The translations under genes and the position numbers were made by a program. This document shows, piece after piece, positions 16,890-26,269 of a stretch of 64,000 bases of DNA (the first letter of the stretch is position 1; every line of letters begins with the position of its first letter). The DNA comes from Botryobacter ruber. GTDB lineage: Bacteria > Bacteroidota > Bacteroidia > Cytophagales > Hymenobacteraceae. The stretch covers positions 1-64,000 of the forward strand of contig NZ_QCZK02000029.1 of the NCBI RefSeq assembly GCF_003347595.2, given 5' to 3'. The notes below the pieces were generated by a model that searched no databases, was not told where the DNA came from, and saw only the letters and a program-made list of their open reading frames with translations.

Positions 16890-19508
16890 TTACTCCCCCG
16901 TCGGAATCTCCACGTCCACATTGTTGAAGCGGATCAGGCCATTGTCTAACGTAGCTTCTACCACAGAATCTTTGTTGATCTTGCCGGCCAGGATCTCTTT
17001 CGACAGTTCGTTGAGCACCTGGCGCTGGATCACACGTTTCAGCGGACGGGCACCGAACTGCGGATCGAAACCTTGTTCGCCCAGGTAATCGAGCACCTCG
17101 TCGGTAGCTACTAATTGTATGCCGCTTTCTTCCAGGCGGTGCTGGATGTGGCCGAACTGGATGGAAACAATTTTGCGGATATTCTCGCGGCTCAATGGTC
17201 GGAACATCACCAGTTCATCGATACGGTTGAGGAACTCCGGCCTTACCGACTTTTTCAGCAGCTCGAACACCTCGTCTTTGGTGCGTTCGATCACTTCCTC
17301 TTTGTTGTACTCCTCCATGCTCTCGAAATTGCTCTGGATAATGTGCGAGCCAATGTTCGAGGTCATGATGATGATGGTGTTCTTGAAGTTCACCACGCGG
17401 CCTTTGCTGTCGGTCAGGCGGCCATCGTCGAGTACCTGCAGCAGGATGTTGAACACGTCGGGGTGCGCTTTCTCGATCTCGTCGAGCAGCACCACGGAGT
17501 AGGGCTTACGGCGCACAGCTTCTGTTAACTGCCCGCCTTCGTCGTACCCGATGTAGCCCGGAGGCGCTCCAATCATACGGCTTACGGCGTGGCGCTCCTG
17601 GTACTCGCTCATGTCGATGCGCACCATGGCGTTCTCGTCGTTGAACAGGTAATCGGCCAGGGCTTTGGCCAACTCGGTTTTACCCACACCGGTGGTGCCC
17701 AGGAAGATGAACGAGCCGATCGGACGTTTCGGGTCCTGCATGCCGGCACGGCTGCGGCGCACGGCATCGGAAATAGCCTCGATGGCTTCTTCCTGACCGG
17801 CCACGCGTTTGCCCAGTTCTGCTTCCAGGTGCAGGAGCTTCTCGCGGTCGCTCTGGAGCATTTTGCTGACTGGGATGCCGGTCCATTTGGCTACTACCTC
17901 GGCTATGTCTTCGGAATTTACCTCTTCCTTCAGCATCGGGTTTTCGCCCTGCATTTCCTGTACCTGCTGTTGCAGTTGCTTCAGGTGTGCCTCAGCTTCC
18001 TGAATTTTACCGTAACGTAACTCCGCTACGCGACCGTAATCGCCGGAACGTTCGGCTTGTTCTGCCTCCAGCTTATACTGCTCAATATTCTCCTTCTCCT
18101 TCTGGATGCCCTCAATAATCTGCTTTTCGTTCTGCCATTTGGCCTTCAGATCATCGCGCTTGCCGCTCAGGTCGGCTATTTCTTTAGAAAGCACGGCCTC
18201 TTTATCTTTGTCATTTTCACGACGGATGGCTTCCCGCTCAATCTCCAGCTGCATGATGCGGCGCTGCAACTCGTCGAGCTCCACAGGCAGCGAATCGATT
18301 TCAATGCGGAGTTTGGCCGCTGCCTCGTCCATCAGGTCGATGGCCTTGTCGGGCAGGAAACGGTCTGTGATGTAGCGGTTCGAAAGTTCTACAGCGGCAA
18401 TGATAGCATCGTCTTTGATGCGCACCCCGTGGTGCACTTCGTATTTGTCTTTGATACCACGCAGAATCGAAATAGCATCGGCTACGCTTGGCTCTTCCAC
18501 CATTACCGCCTGGAAACGTCGTTCCAGTGCTTTATCCTTCTCGATGTACTTCTGGTACTCTTTAAGCGTGGTGGCACCAATGGCATGCAACTCGCCTCGG
18601 GCCAAGGCCGGCTTCAGCAGGTTGGCTGCGTCCATGGCACTCTCGCCACCGGCACCGGCTCCTATCAGCGTATGGATCTCATCGATAAAGAGTACTATTT
18701 CTCCTTCGGCATCCACTACTTCTTTTATCACCGCTTTCAGGCGTTCTTCGAACTCGCCTTTATACTTGGCACCTGCCACGAGCAAGCCCATGTCGAGGCT
18801 CATCAACGTTTTGTTTTTCAGGTTCTCGGGCACGTCGCCGGATACGATGCGTTGCGCCAGGCCTTCTACGATGGCTGTTTTACCCACGCCGGGTTCACCC
18901 AGCAGCACCGGGTTGTTCTTGGTCCGGCGGCTCAGGATCTGCAGTACCCGCCTGATCTCCTCGTCGCGGCCAATAACCGGATCTATCTTGCCGGAGCGGG
19001 CCAGTTCGTTCAGGTTCTTGGCGTAGCGCTTGAGCGAGTTGTATTTAGCCTCGGCGTTCTGGTCGGTTACCTTGGCGCCGCCGCGAAGTTCTTTGATGGC
19101 TTTCTTCAGGTCTTTCTCGTTGAAACCGGCGTCTTTTAACAACGAAGCCACACGGTCGCGGCCCGCCAGGATGCCCAGCAGCATGTGCTCGATGGCGACA
19201 TATTCATCGCCAAATTCTTTTAAATAAGAAGTAGCTTTCTGCAAGGCCGCAGCCGCATCGTTGGCCAAGTATGGACTACCGCCGCTTACTTTCGGGTAAG
19301 CCGCTACAATTTCGTCCAGTTTGCTGTGCAGGATATTTCCGTTTACGTTCAGCTTCTGGAGCAGGAAGTTGGTTACGTTCTCGTCTGTCTCGAGAATCGC
19401 TTTTAATATGTGCCCGGTGTCGATAGCCTGCTGCTGGTTGCCGCCTGCTATCTCGGTGGCCTTCTGGATGGCCTCCTGGGCTTTGATGGTATAGTTATTA
19501 AAGTTCAT
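16890..19508 (-). CDS. clpB: ATP-dependent chaperone ClpB
   Basis: Hexameric AAA+ disaggregase that pulls proteins out of aggregates together with DnaK. 872 residues with, in order, the N domain (two Clp_N repeats, 1-150), first ATPase domain (Walker A GEPGVGKT near 208, Walker [14 protein letters not shown]), the long coiled-coil middle domain (about 410-530, which separates ClpB from ClpA/ClpC), second ATPase domain ([19 protein letters not shown]) and the ClpB D2-small domain at the end. No ClpP-binding loop is expected. No CIRCE or other heat-shock operator was recognised upstream. Confidence 0.97.
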   Translation of the reverse strand: MNFNNYTIKAQEAIQKATEIAGGNQQQAIDTGHILKAILETDENVTNFLLQKLNVNGNILHSKLDEIVAAYPKVSGGSPYLANDAAAALQKATSYLKEFGDEYVAIEHMLLGILAGRDRVASLLKDAGFNEKDLKKAIKELRGGAKVTDQNAEAKYNSLKRYAKNLNELARSGKIDPVIGRDEEIRRVLQILSRRTKNNPVLLGEPGVGKTAIVEGLAQRIVSGDVPENLKNKTLMSLDMGLLVAGAKYKGEFEERLKAVIKEVVDAEGEIVLFIDEIHTLIGAGAGGESAMDAANLLKPALARGELHAIGATTLKEYQKYIEKDKALERRFQAVMVEEPSVADAISILRGIKDKYEVHHGVRIKDDAIIAAVELSNRYITDRFLPDKAIDLMDEAAAKLRIEIDSLPVELDELQRRIMQLEIEREAIRRENDKDKEAVLSKEIADLSGKRDDLKAKWQNEKQIIEGIQKEKENIEQYKLEAEQAERSGDYGRVAELRYGKIQEAEAHLKQLQQQVQEMQGENPMLKEEVNSEDIAEVVAKWTGIPVSKMLQSDREKLLHLEAELGKRVAGQEEAIEAISDAVRRSRAGMQDPKRPIGSFIFLGTTGVGKTELAKALADYLFNDENAMVRIDMSEYQERHAVSRMIGAPPGYIGYDEGGQLTEAVRRKPYSVVLLDEIEKAHPDVFNILLQVLDDGRLTDSKGRVVNFKNTIIIMTSNIGSHIIQSNFESMEEYNKEEVIERTKDEVFELLKKSVRPEFLNRIDELVMFRPLSRENIRKIVSIQFGHIQHRLEESGIQLVATDEVLDYLGEQGFDPQFGARPLKRVIQRQVLNELSKEILAGKINKDSVVEATLDNGLIRFNNVDVEIPTGE

Positions 19509-19704
19509 TTTCTTAATCCTTTAGCTATCGTTTTGATTTCTGTAATCCTATATAACAACATACGAACCAATTGCATTTTGAGTAGTTTTTATGAAATTAT
19601 GTCAGGCTGAAAAAGCATGTATTTTATGTTTTACGCCATAATGGCAGCTGTTGCTGCTTTGGAGTACGATGGCGGCCGGATGCAGAAAATCATACTAAAG
19701 GTGA

Positions 19705-20259
19705 TTACGGATTGTTTGTGTTCACTTTCTCCAGGATACCTTGCAGCAACTGGTACACCTCCCGCAGTTCTGCCGGGTCTACGATCGCATCCTCTTTCGT
19801 GAACTCGAGCCAGGAGCCGGTAGCGTCGTCGTTGGCCTGGAGTTTGAGTTTTGCATCGGGGTGCCGGAGTAGCGTGTTCCGGATAGCTTCATCAGCAAAA
19901 AGGGCTTTTACAGTTTCCGGCTGATTTGTTTGGACCATAAAAGCGGCATCGAATTCAGGGTAACCCAGTTTGATATCTTCCATGCCAAACAATTTCTCGA
20001 CTTCGTTCAGAAGGTCCTGCTCGTGTATATTAAACTGTAAGAACACAGGGTGCGTAATTTTTACCCGCAACAGCGTAGTGGAAAAACCACTCTCAAACCC
20101 GCCGCCCAAATCAATGTCGATGTGCAGCAGCGTTTCCCGGCCGTTCTGGTTTAGCAGTGCTGTGTAAGTAAGCAGGTCGCCTTCCTGCTGCATGTCTGCC
20201 GCTACTTGTTGCCAGATTTCTGCTTCGGTGTTGCCTGTGAATAACTTTGTTTTTTCCAT
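19705..20259 (-). CDS. Small acidic cytosolic protein of unknown function
   Basis: 184 residues, acidic, without signal peptide or membrane helix. The text alternates predicted strands and helices (LHIDIDLGGGFESGFSTTLLRV, FLQFNIHEQDLLNEVEKLFG, FDAAFMVQTNQPETVKALFAD), so a compact alpha/beta domain is likely. Similar proteins are, as far as I can tell, annotated as hypothetical in Bacteroidota. No cofactor or catalytic motif is visible. It is a single gene about 200 bases upstream of clpB on the same strand; co-transcription is possible but not shown. Confidence 0.75.
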   Translation of the reverse strand: MEKTKLFTGNTEAEIWQQVAADMQQEGDLLTYTALLNQNGRETLLHIDIDLGGGFESGFSTTLLRVKITHPVFLQFNIHEQDLLNEVEKLFGMEDIKLGYPEFDAAFMVQTNQPETVKALFADEAIRNTLLRHPDAKLKLQANDDATGSWLEFTKEDAIVDPAELREVYQLLQGILEKVNTNNP

Positions 20260-20670
20260 GTATAGTAGGTGAATGAAAATGCTAAACCTCCTGCGTTTCC
20301 GGTGCCCGCTCTACAAACTGTACTTTTCATGAACAGCTCAGGTTGCTTAAATTTTGGGTTTTGATTTCCTGTTCACGTTACTGCCATTGCTTCTCATAGC
20401 CAACAGCAAGAGGTTTTGTGAGCAGCAGAGGCTGTGGTGGCAGGGGCAGCAGAATAAATTAGCCGGAATGAACAAGTCCCGGAAGCAGGTGAAGGTGAGA
20501 TAGAAGCAGAGGGTTGGAAAATGAGGAACTGCTGTAAAACAGAAGATCCCGGCAGCGGGGCTGCACGGGACCAGTAAAGGGTGGATACGTGTTGGTTTAG
20601 CTAAGTTGTTCCTTTACTTCTGTGTGACTTTAAACTACAAGGTTAGTCACGGGAACAATACACTGGGGTG
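20260..20670. other. Gene-free region with R1 copy
   Basis: About 410 bases. Positions 20422-20454 are an R1 copy (GCAGAGGCTGTGGTGGCAGG). I see no gene, RNA or clear terminator in the rest. Confidence 0.6.
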
Positions 20671-21288
20671 TTAGTTAATTTTTGAGTAAGTAGCGATGGT
20701 ATTTGGCAGTAATCCTACCTGTTGCTGGTTGCTTAACCTTAATTCGACACTTACCTTCAGTTCATCATCAACTTTAAAAAGGCCTCCCATTTTCCGGGGA
20801 GTTTCAAGGCCTATTTCAGAAAAATTAAGCTGGATGTTGCTTTTCAGCAGGTCGGCGCCCTGGGTCTTTACGGTACTGAAGTGAACGTTTTCAAGTAAGA
20901 TGGTTTTTCCTGCCAGGTCCAGCTTAAGTTCTCCTTTGTAATCTTTGCCCTGCCTTCTCAGGCTGAGTACCTCGATGTAGGTGTAAGGATACCTTTTTGC
21001 GTTTAGTGTGTTGGCGAAGTCCTTGTTGAGGAGGAGGTTGCCACAGCTGAACTTTTCTACAGGTACCGAGAGCTTTAACCTGTCTTTTCCGGGAAGTTGC
21101 CTGTTCAGGTAAAGTGTATCTTTCTGGTTGCCGCTTGTGCTGGTGTAGGCGCAGTTAATGCTTCCGAGGGTTGTGTTTGCCTGTACTGTTATTTTGTTTC
21201 CTTTAACAATCACAAACTCTTCTTTTGCCGGCAGCAGCGCTGCACTTAGCATGGAGGCAGTAACCAGAAAGATACGGATAAGCAACAT
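20671..21288 (-). CDS. Exported YceI-like lipocalin-fold protein
   Basis: Exported protein of 205 residues, with a signal peptide (MLLIRIFLVTASMLSAALLPA). The pattern VPVEKFSCGNLLLNKDFANTL...YPYTYIEVLSL...GKDYKGELKLDLAGKTILLENV...FSEIGLETPRKMGGLFKVDDELKVSVELRL follows the YceI beta-barrel order: core-defining clause, partner strand, and final inhibitory strand. YceI proteins bind isoprenoids or quinone-like lipids in the periplasm. The gene follows the porin gene by 10 bases and is the third gene of an operon that begins with a standard yceI. Confidence 0.75.
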   Translation of the reverse strand: MLLIRIFLVTASMLSAALLPAKEEFVIVKGNKITVQANTTLGSINCAYTSTSGNQKDTLYLNRQLPGKDRLKLSVPVEKFSCGNLLLNKDFANTLNAKRYPYTYIEVLSLRRQGKDYKGELKLDLAGKTILLENVHFSTVKTQGADLLKSNIQLNFSEIGLETPRKMGGLFKVDDELKVSVELRLSNQQQVGLLPNTIATYSKIN

Positions 21289-21298
21289 TGTTTACATA

Positions 21299-22621
21299 TT
21301 AGAAGGAGATTGCGCCCTCCAGCATGATGCCGTTGAACTGGCCGCCATGCAGGTGGTTGTTTTGAGCGTAACCTTTGTACTGTTGTCTTACATACTCGGC
21401 TTTCGCCAGGATGTTTTTGGTTACAAACCAGCCACCGCCTACGGCAACTCTATCGATAGAAATTTCGCTGCCGGCCATCTCTGCTGCTTTCGCCAACGGA
21501 CCTTCCACTTTGTTGTAACGGCCTGCTACGTAGAAGTTTTCGTTTGATCCGATTCTGTACACCAGGTCAGTGCCGATCTGGTTCCATACACGGTCTGTCG
21601 TTTCGTTCGGAGCTTTTCCTTTTGCTCTTTCAAAGTTACCGAAGAATTCAAGCCCGTGGAATTTAACGAACGGGTTAACCACCATGGCAGTGATGTTATC
21701 AGTCAGGCCTGGGTTAATGCGGCCGGAAGTAAAGTTAGCAGAAGTAGAGGCTGCAACACCAGCTGCGTTAACGGCTTGCTCCATCACCAGGAAGTAACGT
21801 GAGCCGGCACGGTCGCCACCATACAGCGTGTTTCTAACAGAGCTTGAGGTGTGGTAAACAGAACCTGTTAAGCGTACACGCAGGGCGTCAGATAACTGGC
21901 TGTCGTAACCCAGTTTACCGATGAAAGAGGCTGCCCGGTTGCCAGGACTCTGGATACCACCCTGAATCTCACCGCCTGTTACGGAACCTACAGCCAGGAA
22001 GCCTTTGTACTGGTAGATAGCTTCTGCACCGATTTCGGTTGTAAACGCATCCATGATGTAGTTACCTACGAATGGGTTTTGCAGCGTTTGCGCGTTGTCG
22101 CTTCTTCTGAAGTGGGCATCGCCATAGTTAATTTCCATGTGACCAACTTTCAGGGTCAGGTTTTCGAAGATTTTATCAACAACCGGGCTGTTGAGGAACT
22201 CCGCTTTGTCTACCTGAATGTAACCACCTTTTACCCAGGCTTCAGAGTGGTGTCTGGATGACAGGTAGGTGATCAGGTTCAGGCGGATACCGTCGGCAAG
22301 CGCTACGTCCAGGTTCAGGTTGGCAGAAGCCAGGTTAAAGCCATTTTCTATCGGAACCAGGTTGTTCAGGTTTTTCTCGCCCTGCATTACCGCAGTTGCT
22401 GTGTTTTTGTGTTCAAGCGCCTGGAACTGCTGTGTAAAGCCACCGCCTAATCTTACTTTAATGCCTTCGTAAGGAATAGTGTCTGCTTTGGAAGTTTCAA
22501 ACGTGTTCAGGCCTCTTTTGTCGTAGGGTCTCCAATACTGCATATCGGAGAGTGTGATCTGTGCAAAGGAGCTTAAGCTTAAGCCCAGCATCAAACCTAG
22601 GGAAAGTGCGATCTTTTTCAT
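21299..22621 (-). CDS. Outer-membrane porin-like beta-barrel protein
   Basis: Exported protein of 440 residues: signal peptide MKKIALSLGLMLGLSLSSFAQ, then many alternating strands with aromatic ends and a final strand FNGIMLEGAISF that ends in Phe, the outer-membrane assembly signal. Internal text (LTLKVGHMEINYGDAHFRRSDNAQ, NPFVGNYIMDAF) recurs in phosphate-selective-porin-like and unnamed Bacteroidota barrels. Substrate unknown. It lies between two YceI-type genes and shares their transcript (gaps 50 and 10 bases), so it may serve the same pathway. Confidence 0.8.
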   Translation of the reverse strand: MKKIALSLGLMLGLSLSSFAQITLSDMQYWRPYDKRGLNTFETSKADTIPYEGIKVRLGGGFTQQFQALEHKNTATAVMQGEKNLNNLVPIENGFNLASANLNLDVALADGIRLNLITYLSSRHHSEAWVKGGYIQVDKAEFLNSPVVDKIFENLTLKVGHMEINYGDAHFRRSDNAQTLQNPFVGNYIMDAFTTEIGAEAIYQYKGFLAVGSVTGGEIQGGIQSPGNRAASFIGKLGYDSQLSDALRVRLTGSVYHTSSSVRNTLYGGDRAGSRYFLVMEQAVNAAGVAASTSANFTSGRINPGLTDNITAMVVNPFVKFHGLEFFGNFERAKGKAPNETTDRVWNQIGTDLVYRIGSNENFYVAGRYNKVEGPLAKAAEMAGSEISIDRVAVGGGWFVTKNILAKAEYVRQQYKGYAQNNHLHGGQFNGIMLEGAISF

Positions 22622-22671
22622 GTGTTTAAGAATTTAATGTGTGGTTAAAGTATTTTTTAGATAATGCTATT

Positions 22672-23259
22672 TTAGATTGCGTTTGGTTGAAAGTTAACTT
22701 TGAAAAGCAGCTTCAGGTCGTTACCGGTTTTTACCGTGCCAAACAGGGCAGTTGGAGGCGCGATGTTGAATTCGGTGAACTTGATGCCTGTTTCGCCGGT
22801 CAGGTAAACAGCGCCGCCTTTTACAGTTGTTTCCACGATAAAGGTTACCGGTTTGGTAGTGCCGGCTATGGTCAGGTTGCCGGTTGCCTGTGCTTTGTTG
22901 CCGCTCAGGTTTTTGAAAGAAGTCAGGGTGAAGGCGATCTCCGGATGCTTCTTGGTTTTAAGCGTTTCGTAAGCGATCTCATCCATCTTGTCTTTGCCGC
23001 TCTTCAAGGTTTCGGTTTTCATAACCACTCTGGCTGATTTCACATCTTTCAGCGAAGCGCCTTCTACAATCATTTCGGCTTTGCCCAGCGATTGTACAGA
23101 AGCCATTTCCCAGTCGTGCAGGGTAGAAGTTCCGGTTACTTTAAGTTCGGGCTTGCCGGTCAGCTTGTATTGTTCCTGGGCAAGCAGTTGGTTATTAAAA
23201 CTCAGACCTAAGAATAAGCCTAATGCGAAAATCAGTTTTAATGCTCTTGAAGTGTTCAT
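22672..23259 (-). CDS. YceI family periplasmic protein
   Basis: Lipocalin-like beta-barrel of the YceI family, 195 residues with a signal peptide (hydrophobic run LIFALGLFLGLSFNNQLLA). Family texts are STLHDWEM, DEIAYETLKTKKHPEIAFTLTSFKNL, ATGNLTIAGTTKPVTF and GVKFTEFNI-like near the end (TGIKFTEFNIAPPTALFG). Members of this family carry isoprenoid lipids or quinones; the ligand here is unknown. First gene of a three-gene operon. Confidence 0.93.
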   Translation of the reverse strand: MNTSRALKLIFALGLFLGLSFNNQLLAQEQYKLTGKPELKVTGTSTLHDWEMASVQSLGKAEMIVEGASLKDVKSARVVMKTETLKSGKDKMDEIAYETLKTKKHPEIAFTLTSFKNLSGNKAQATGNLTIAGTTKPVTFIVETTVKGGAVYLTGETGIKFTEFNIAPPTALFGTVKTGNDLKLLFKVNFQPNAI

Positions 23260-23311
23260 GACGTTGTGGGTTTTTATTTTAATAAGTATTATTTGCTCTT
23301 GTTTTATGTGT

Positions 23312-23319
23312 CAAAGGTA
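23312..23319 (-). promoter_or_regulatory. Possible -7 box of the YceI operon
   Basis: TACCTTTG on the minus strand matches TAnnTTTG exactly and stands 52 bases before the yceI start. No clear -33 TTTG was found at the usual distance. Confidence 0.35.
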
Positions 23320-23762
23320 TAGCGCGAACTTTGCTAAGAGAATGACTTTAATCACTGTATAAGCTGATGTTTATTAACTTTAAGTTTCTCACCCAGAGCA
23401 GCATTTCTTTGCTTTTTCGCCTGCCGGTAATGGCCTGGTAGCCAGTGCAGATATTGTTAAAATGCTCGTGCTGCTGTGCGTTAAATTTATATTACAAAGA
23501 TACAGCAGCCCCCCGCCCGGGGGAATGACAATGGTCAACCACCGGGGTGATGGTTGTTAGTAAGCGAGGTGATGTTTGTTAGTTTTAAAGGGAAAAAGTG
23601 CAGGCAGCAATGGCGGGGAAAGAAGTTGAAGGGCAGCAACTGGCGCACAGCCGTGGCGCCAGCGTTTTTGTAGCCGGGAATTGTTGTGGAGGGATTTTAT
23701 ACAAGCAGCAGGAGGAGAGGGTATGGTGGCTGCAGCAGAAGACTTTTTGAGGCTGATGCGGG
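23320..23762. other. Gene-free region with R1 copy
   Basis: No gene. Positions 23705-23743 hold an R1 copy (GGTATGGTGGCTGCAGCAGA). A short inverted repeat, TGGCGC...GCGCCA, lies near 23641-23662. Confidence 0.55.
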
Positions 23763-24446
23763 TTACTTTTTCACTTCCTGCTTAAACACGGCGGCGTAGT
23801 GGTCGGCCAGGCGCGTTGGCTCGGGAAGCCGGTACTTTACTGCACAAGCCTTGGCCACTGCGGTAGCTGATTCCAGGTCCATCAGGTGGCCCGGCGATAC
23901 GAAAACCGGCTTTACATTGTCGCGGGTGCGCAGCACGGTGGCGATTTCTTCTCCTTTATAGATAAGTGGCGAAGTGGAGCCTTTGGCAGCGGCGGGTTCC
24001 GTGTATTTGCCTACCAGTACTTTCTTCGCCACACCCATGGTAGGCTTGTTCAGGTGGAGGCCCAGGTGCGTGGCAATGCCCAGCCTGCGGGGGTGCGAAA
24101 TGCCGTGCCCGTCTACCATGATCAGGTCAGGCTTTTGCTGCAGCTTTTCGTAGGTTTTGAGCAGGTTTGGCGCCTCCCGGAATGCCAGGAAACCGGGAAT
24201 ATACGGCAGCTCCACCGGCCCGTGGTGCCACACTTTTTCCAGCACTTCCAGTTCGGGGTAGCGGAGTAGCACAAATACCGAGAGAATGGTGTCTTCTCCT
24301 ATAAAAGAAGAATCACAGCCTGCGATCAGTTTAAGCTCGAAATCCGGTTTCTGAATGATTACCCGCTGCTGCAGTTCTTCCTGCTGCCGTGTAAGCGCCT
24401 GCACAATGGCCGGATCGGGTGTTTCAAATCTTCGGTAGTAAGCCAC
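23763..24446 (-). CDS. nfi: Endonuclease V
   Basis: DNA repair nuclease that cuts one base 3' of deoxyinosine and other deaminated bases. The catalytic Asp is in IAGCDSSF (Asp45), the second acidic site in MVDGHGISHPRRLGIATHLGL, and the family text PGFLAFREAP and KPTMGVAKKVLVGKY are present. 227 residues is normal. Single gene; the lipoprotein gene upstream on the same strand ends 61 bases away. Confidence 0.95.
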   Translation of the reverse strand: MAYYRRFETPDPAIVQALTRQQEELQQRVIIQKPDFELKLIAGCDSSFIGEDTILSVFVLLRYPELEVLEKVWHHGPVELPYIPGFLAFREAPNLLKTYEKLQQKPDLIMVDGHGISHPRRLGIATHLGLHLNKPTMGVAKKVLVGKYTEPAAAKGSTSPLIYKGEEIATVLRTRDNVKPVFVSPGHLMDLESATAVAKACAVKYRLPEPTRLADHYAAVFKQEVKK

Positions 24447-24507
24447 GGTTTTTGAGTTATGAGTTAAGAGTTTTCAGGTGAACTTGTGCGGAACTGCTTG
24501 TGCTGTA

Positions 24508-25212
24508 CTACGCGCTGCAGGGGTAGATCAGTTTGGCAAACAGCAGGCGCCAGTGACCATCCACATACCCGAAGTGGAACTCAAACGAGGTTTTGGTATG
24601 CAGCACCGACTTCTGTACGAGCGGCAGCGTGTTTTTTACCTGGCGCATCTGCTCATCCGACAAACTGGCGTAGTCCCAGTAGCCGCTCTGTTTGAACTTA
24701 TCAGCATTCCAGGCAAAGCAGCCGTCTTTGCTGTAGCCTGTTCTGCCGCCTTCCATGTCGGCGCAGTCAAATTTAGGGAAAGGTTCTTCTGCCAGGTTGC
24801 ACTGCTGCACTTCATCTTTTACCGTCAGGAAAGAGCGGTCCTGGTATTCGCGTTTGAACTGGCCGATGTGCTGCACGTGTGTCATTTTAGGCACCGCTCC
24901 CGGCTGCTCTATTATCCACAGTCCGTGTGCCGGGTGGATAAACTGCTGGAGTGCTGCGGTATCAGCGGCCTGCAAAGCCGCAAAAAACTGTTGAAAAGCC
25001 TTTTCAAAATCTACGGTGTCTGTTGCAGCTGTACTCCTTTCCTGTGATTGGTTTCCGGGTGCGGCAGTAACCGGAGGGGTAGGATCAGCAGTTGTAACCT
25101 GGTTGCTGCTTTCGTCGCTCGTGTTGCAGCCTGGCATTAACAGGCAGCCGAGGAGCAGGAGCACCAGGTACGGGAGGAGAAGGGGTTTTGCCGGATGTAC
25201 GAATGATCGCAT
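24508..25212 (-). CDS. Lipoprotein of unknown function
   Basis: Probable lipoprotein of 234 residues. Met at 25212 is chosen because it gives a lipoprotein signal: a long leucine-rich run and LMPGC with Cys29; the frame is open to 25245. A Thr/Pro-rich linker follows (to about residue 60), then a globular domain with text HPAHGLWIIEQPGAVPKMTHVQHI and a C-terminal part FEFHFGYVDGHWRLLFAKLIYPCSA, resembling nuclear-transport-factor-2-like or ketosteroid-isomerase-like folds only loosely. Function unknown. Confidence 0.75.
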   Translation of the reverse strand: MRSFVHPAKPLLLPYLVLLLLGCLLMPGCNTSDESSNQVTTADPTPPVTAAPGNQSQERSTAATDTVDFEKAFQQFFAALQAADTAALQQFIHPAHGLWIIEQPGAVPKMTHVQHIGQFKREYQDRSFLTVKDEVQQCNLAEEPFPKFDCADMEGGRTGYSKDGCFAWNADKFKQSGYWDYASLSDEQMRQVKNTLPLVQKSVLHTKTSFEFHFGYVDGHWRLLFAKLIYPCSA

Positions 25213-25422
25213 TATTCTCAATTGGTTTTGGTCTGGCGCCTGCACGATCCTTTTTGTTTTTACTGACGGAAGCGCTGTTGCAGGCTTTTACGTGTATGCT
25301 GCTTCTGCGGACGCACTGCTTTTTGCAGGCGCATTCTTTTATTTAGAACTATGGCGCAACGGGCGCGTAAGAGGGTACATAGTTGGTCTTTCTCTGGTAA
25401 AGAGATTAAAGGATGATGTACC

Positions 25423-26103
25423 ATGAAGCAGTTTGTTTTTAAGGATTCCGTAAGAATTGATGTAAAAGAAACCTCGCTGGTTGGCGAACTGGCTATTCCT
25501 GAAAATGCCAAAGGACTGATCCTGTTTGTGCAGGACGACCCTTCCACGGAAGTCGGTAAGAGCCATGCGGCCATTGCAGAGCGCCTAAACAAAGAAGGAT
25601 TTGCCACGCTGCTGTTCGATCTGCTCGATCCGGAGGAAGAAAAAGATTACGAAAACCACCTGGACATCCCGCTCATGACCGAGCACATTATCAACACCGT
25701 GTATTGGGTGGAACAGGACGATGTAACCAAAGACCTTAACCTCGGGCTGGTAGGTTCGGAACGGGGTGCTGCTGCTGCCCTGAGTGCCGCCGCAGCGCTG
25801 GGCGACATCATAAAGGCTGTGGTGGCAGTAGCCGGAAGAGCCGACCTGGCCTCGCCAACCTTGTCCGATCTGCAGGCGCCTGCCTTGCTGCTGGTGCCCG
25901 GCAAAGACGAGGCGCTGATCTCGTTTAACCAGGAAGCCCACGACCAGATTGAGGGAATCCGGGATATGCAGCTGGTGCCGGACGCAACGGCTGCTTTCAA
26001 AGAGCCCGGTGCCTTAGAGATGGCTGCCAACCTGGTAGACGAATGGTTTAAAAAGTACCTCGAACCCGGCAAACTGCACCCGCTCCACCAGAACCAGCCG
26101 TAG
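25423..26103 (+). CDS. Alpha/beta-hydrolase-fold protein lacking the catalytic residues
   Basis: 226 residues, of the dienelactone-hydrolase-like family often found with phosphoribosyltransferases. Family text is clear: EGFATLLFDLLDPEEE (58-73), GAAAALSAAAALGDIIKAVVAVAGRADLA (115-143), APALLLVPGKDE (152-163) and EPGALEMAANLVDEWF. The active site is not. The nucleophile elbow, GASTG in relatives, reads G111-S-E-R-G115 with Glu113 at the serine position. The histidine of GATHLF is Ala190 (DATAAF). The oxyanion segment HGSGSSRHSPRN is replaced by QDDPSTEVGKSH. The acid Asp162 remains. It is probably a non-catalytic relative acting by binding. It is convergent with icd. Confidence 0.82.
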   Translation: MKQFVFKDSVRIDVKETSLVGELAIPENAKGLILFVQDDPSTEVGKSHAAIAERLNKEGFATLLFDLLDPEEEKDYENHLDIPLMTEHIINTVYWVEQDDVTKDLNLGLVGSERGAAAALSAAAALGDIIKAVVAVAGRADLASPTLSDLQAPALLLVPGKDEALISFNQEAHDQIEGIRDMQLVPDATAAFKEPGALEMAANLVDEWFKKYLEPGKLHPLHQNQP

Positions 26104-26158
26104 GCTCATCAACAAAAAAGCGAAAGCTGCTGAAAGCACTTTTTGCACCTTGAAAATA

Positions 26159-26192
26159 TCTGCTGCAGCTGTCACCACACCCACTGCTCCTG
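26159..26192 (-). repeat. R1-like dispersed repeat copy
   Basis: TCTGCTGCAGCTGTCACCAC and the next 14 bases are a diverged minus-strand copy of R1 between two convergent genes. Confidence 0.45.
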
Positions 26193-26269
26193 AAAGGTAA
26201 GGGTAACAGGGCAACAGTAAGAAGAGCAGCGGCTATCGTCGTTTGTTACCAGACAGCCGCTGCTGCACG

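Noticed and set aside
18057..19139. 360-codon open frame opposite clpB
   Set aside because: Shadow of the clpB coding frame; no domain or signal is recognisable.
26226..26262. Terminator of icd at GCAGCGGCT/AGCCGCTGC
   Set aside because: The stem is 9 bp with a 19-base loop and no clear T run, so it does not make a convincing terminator.
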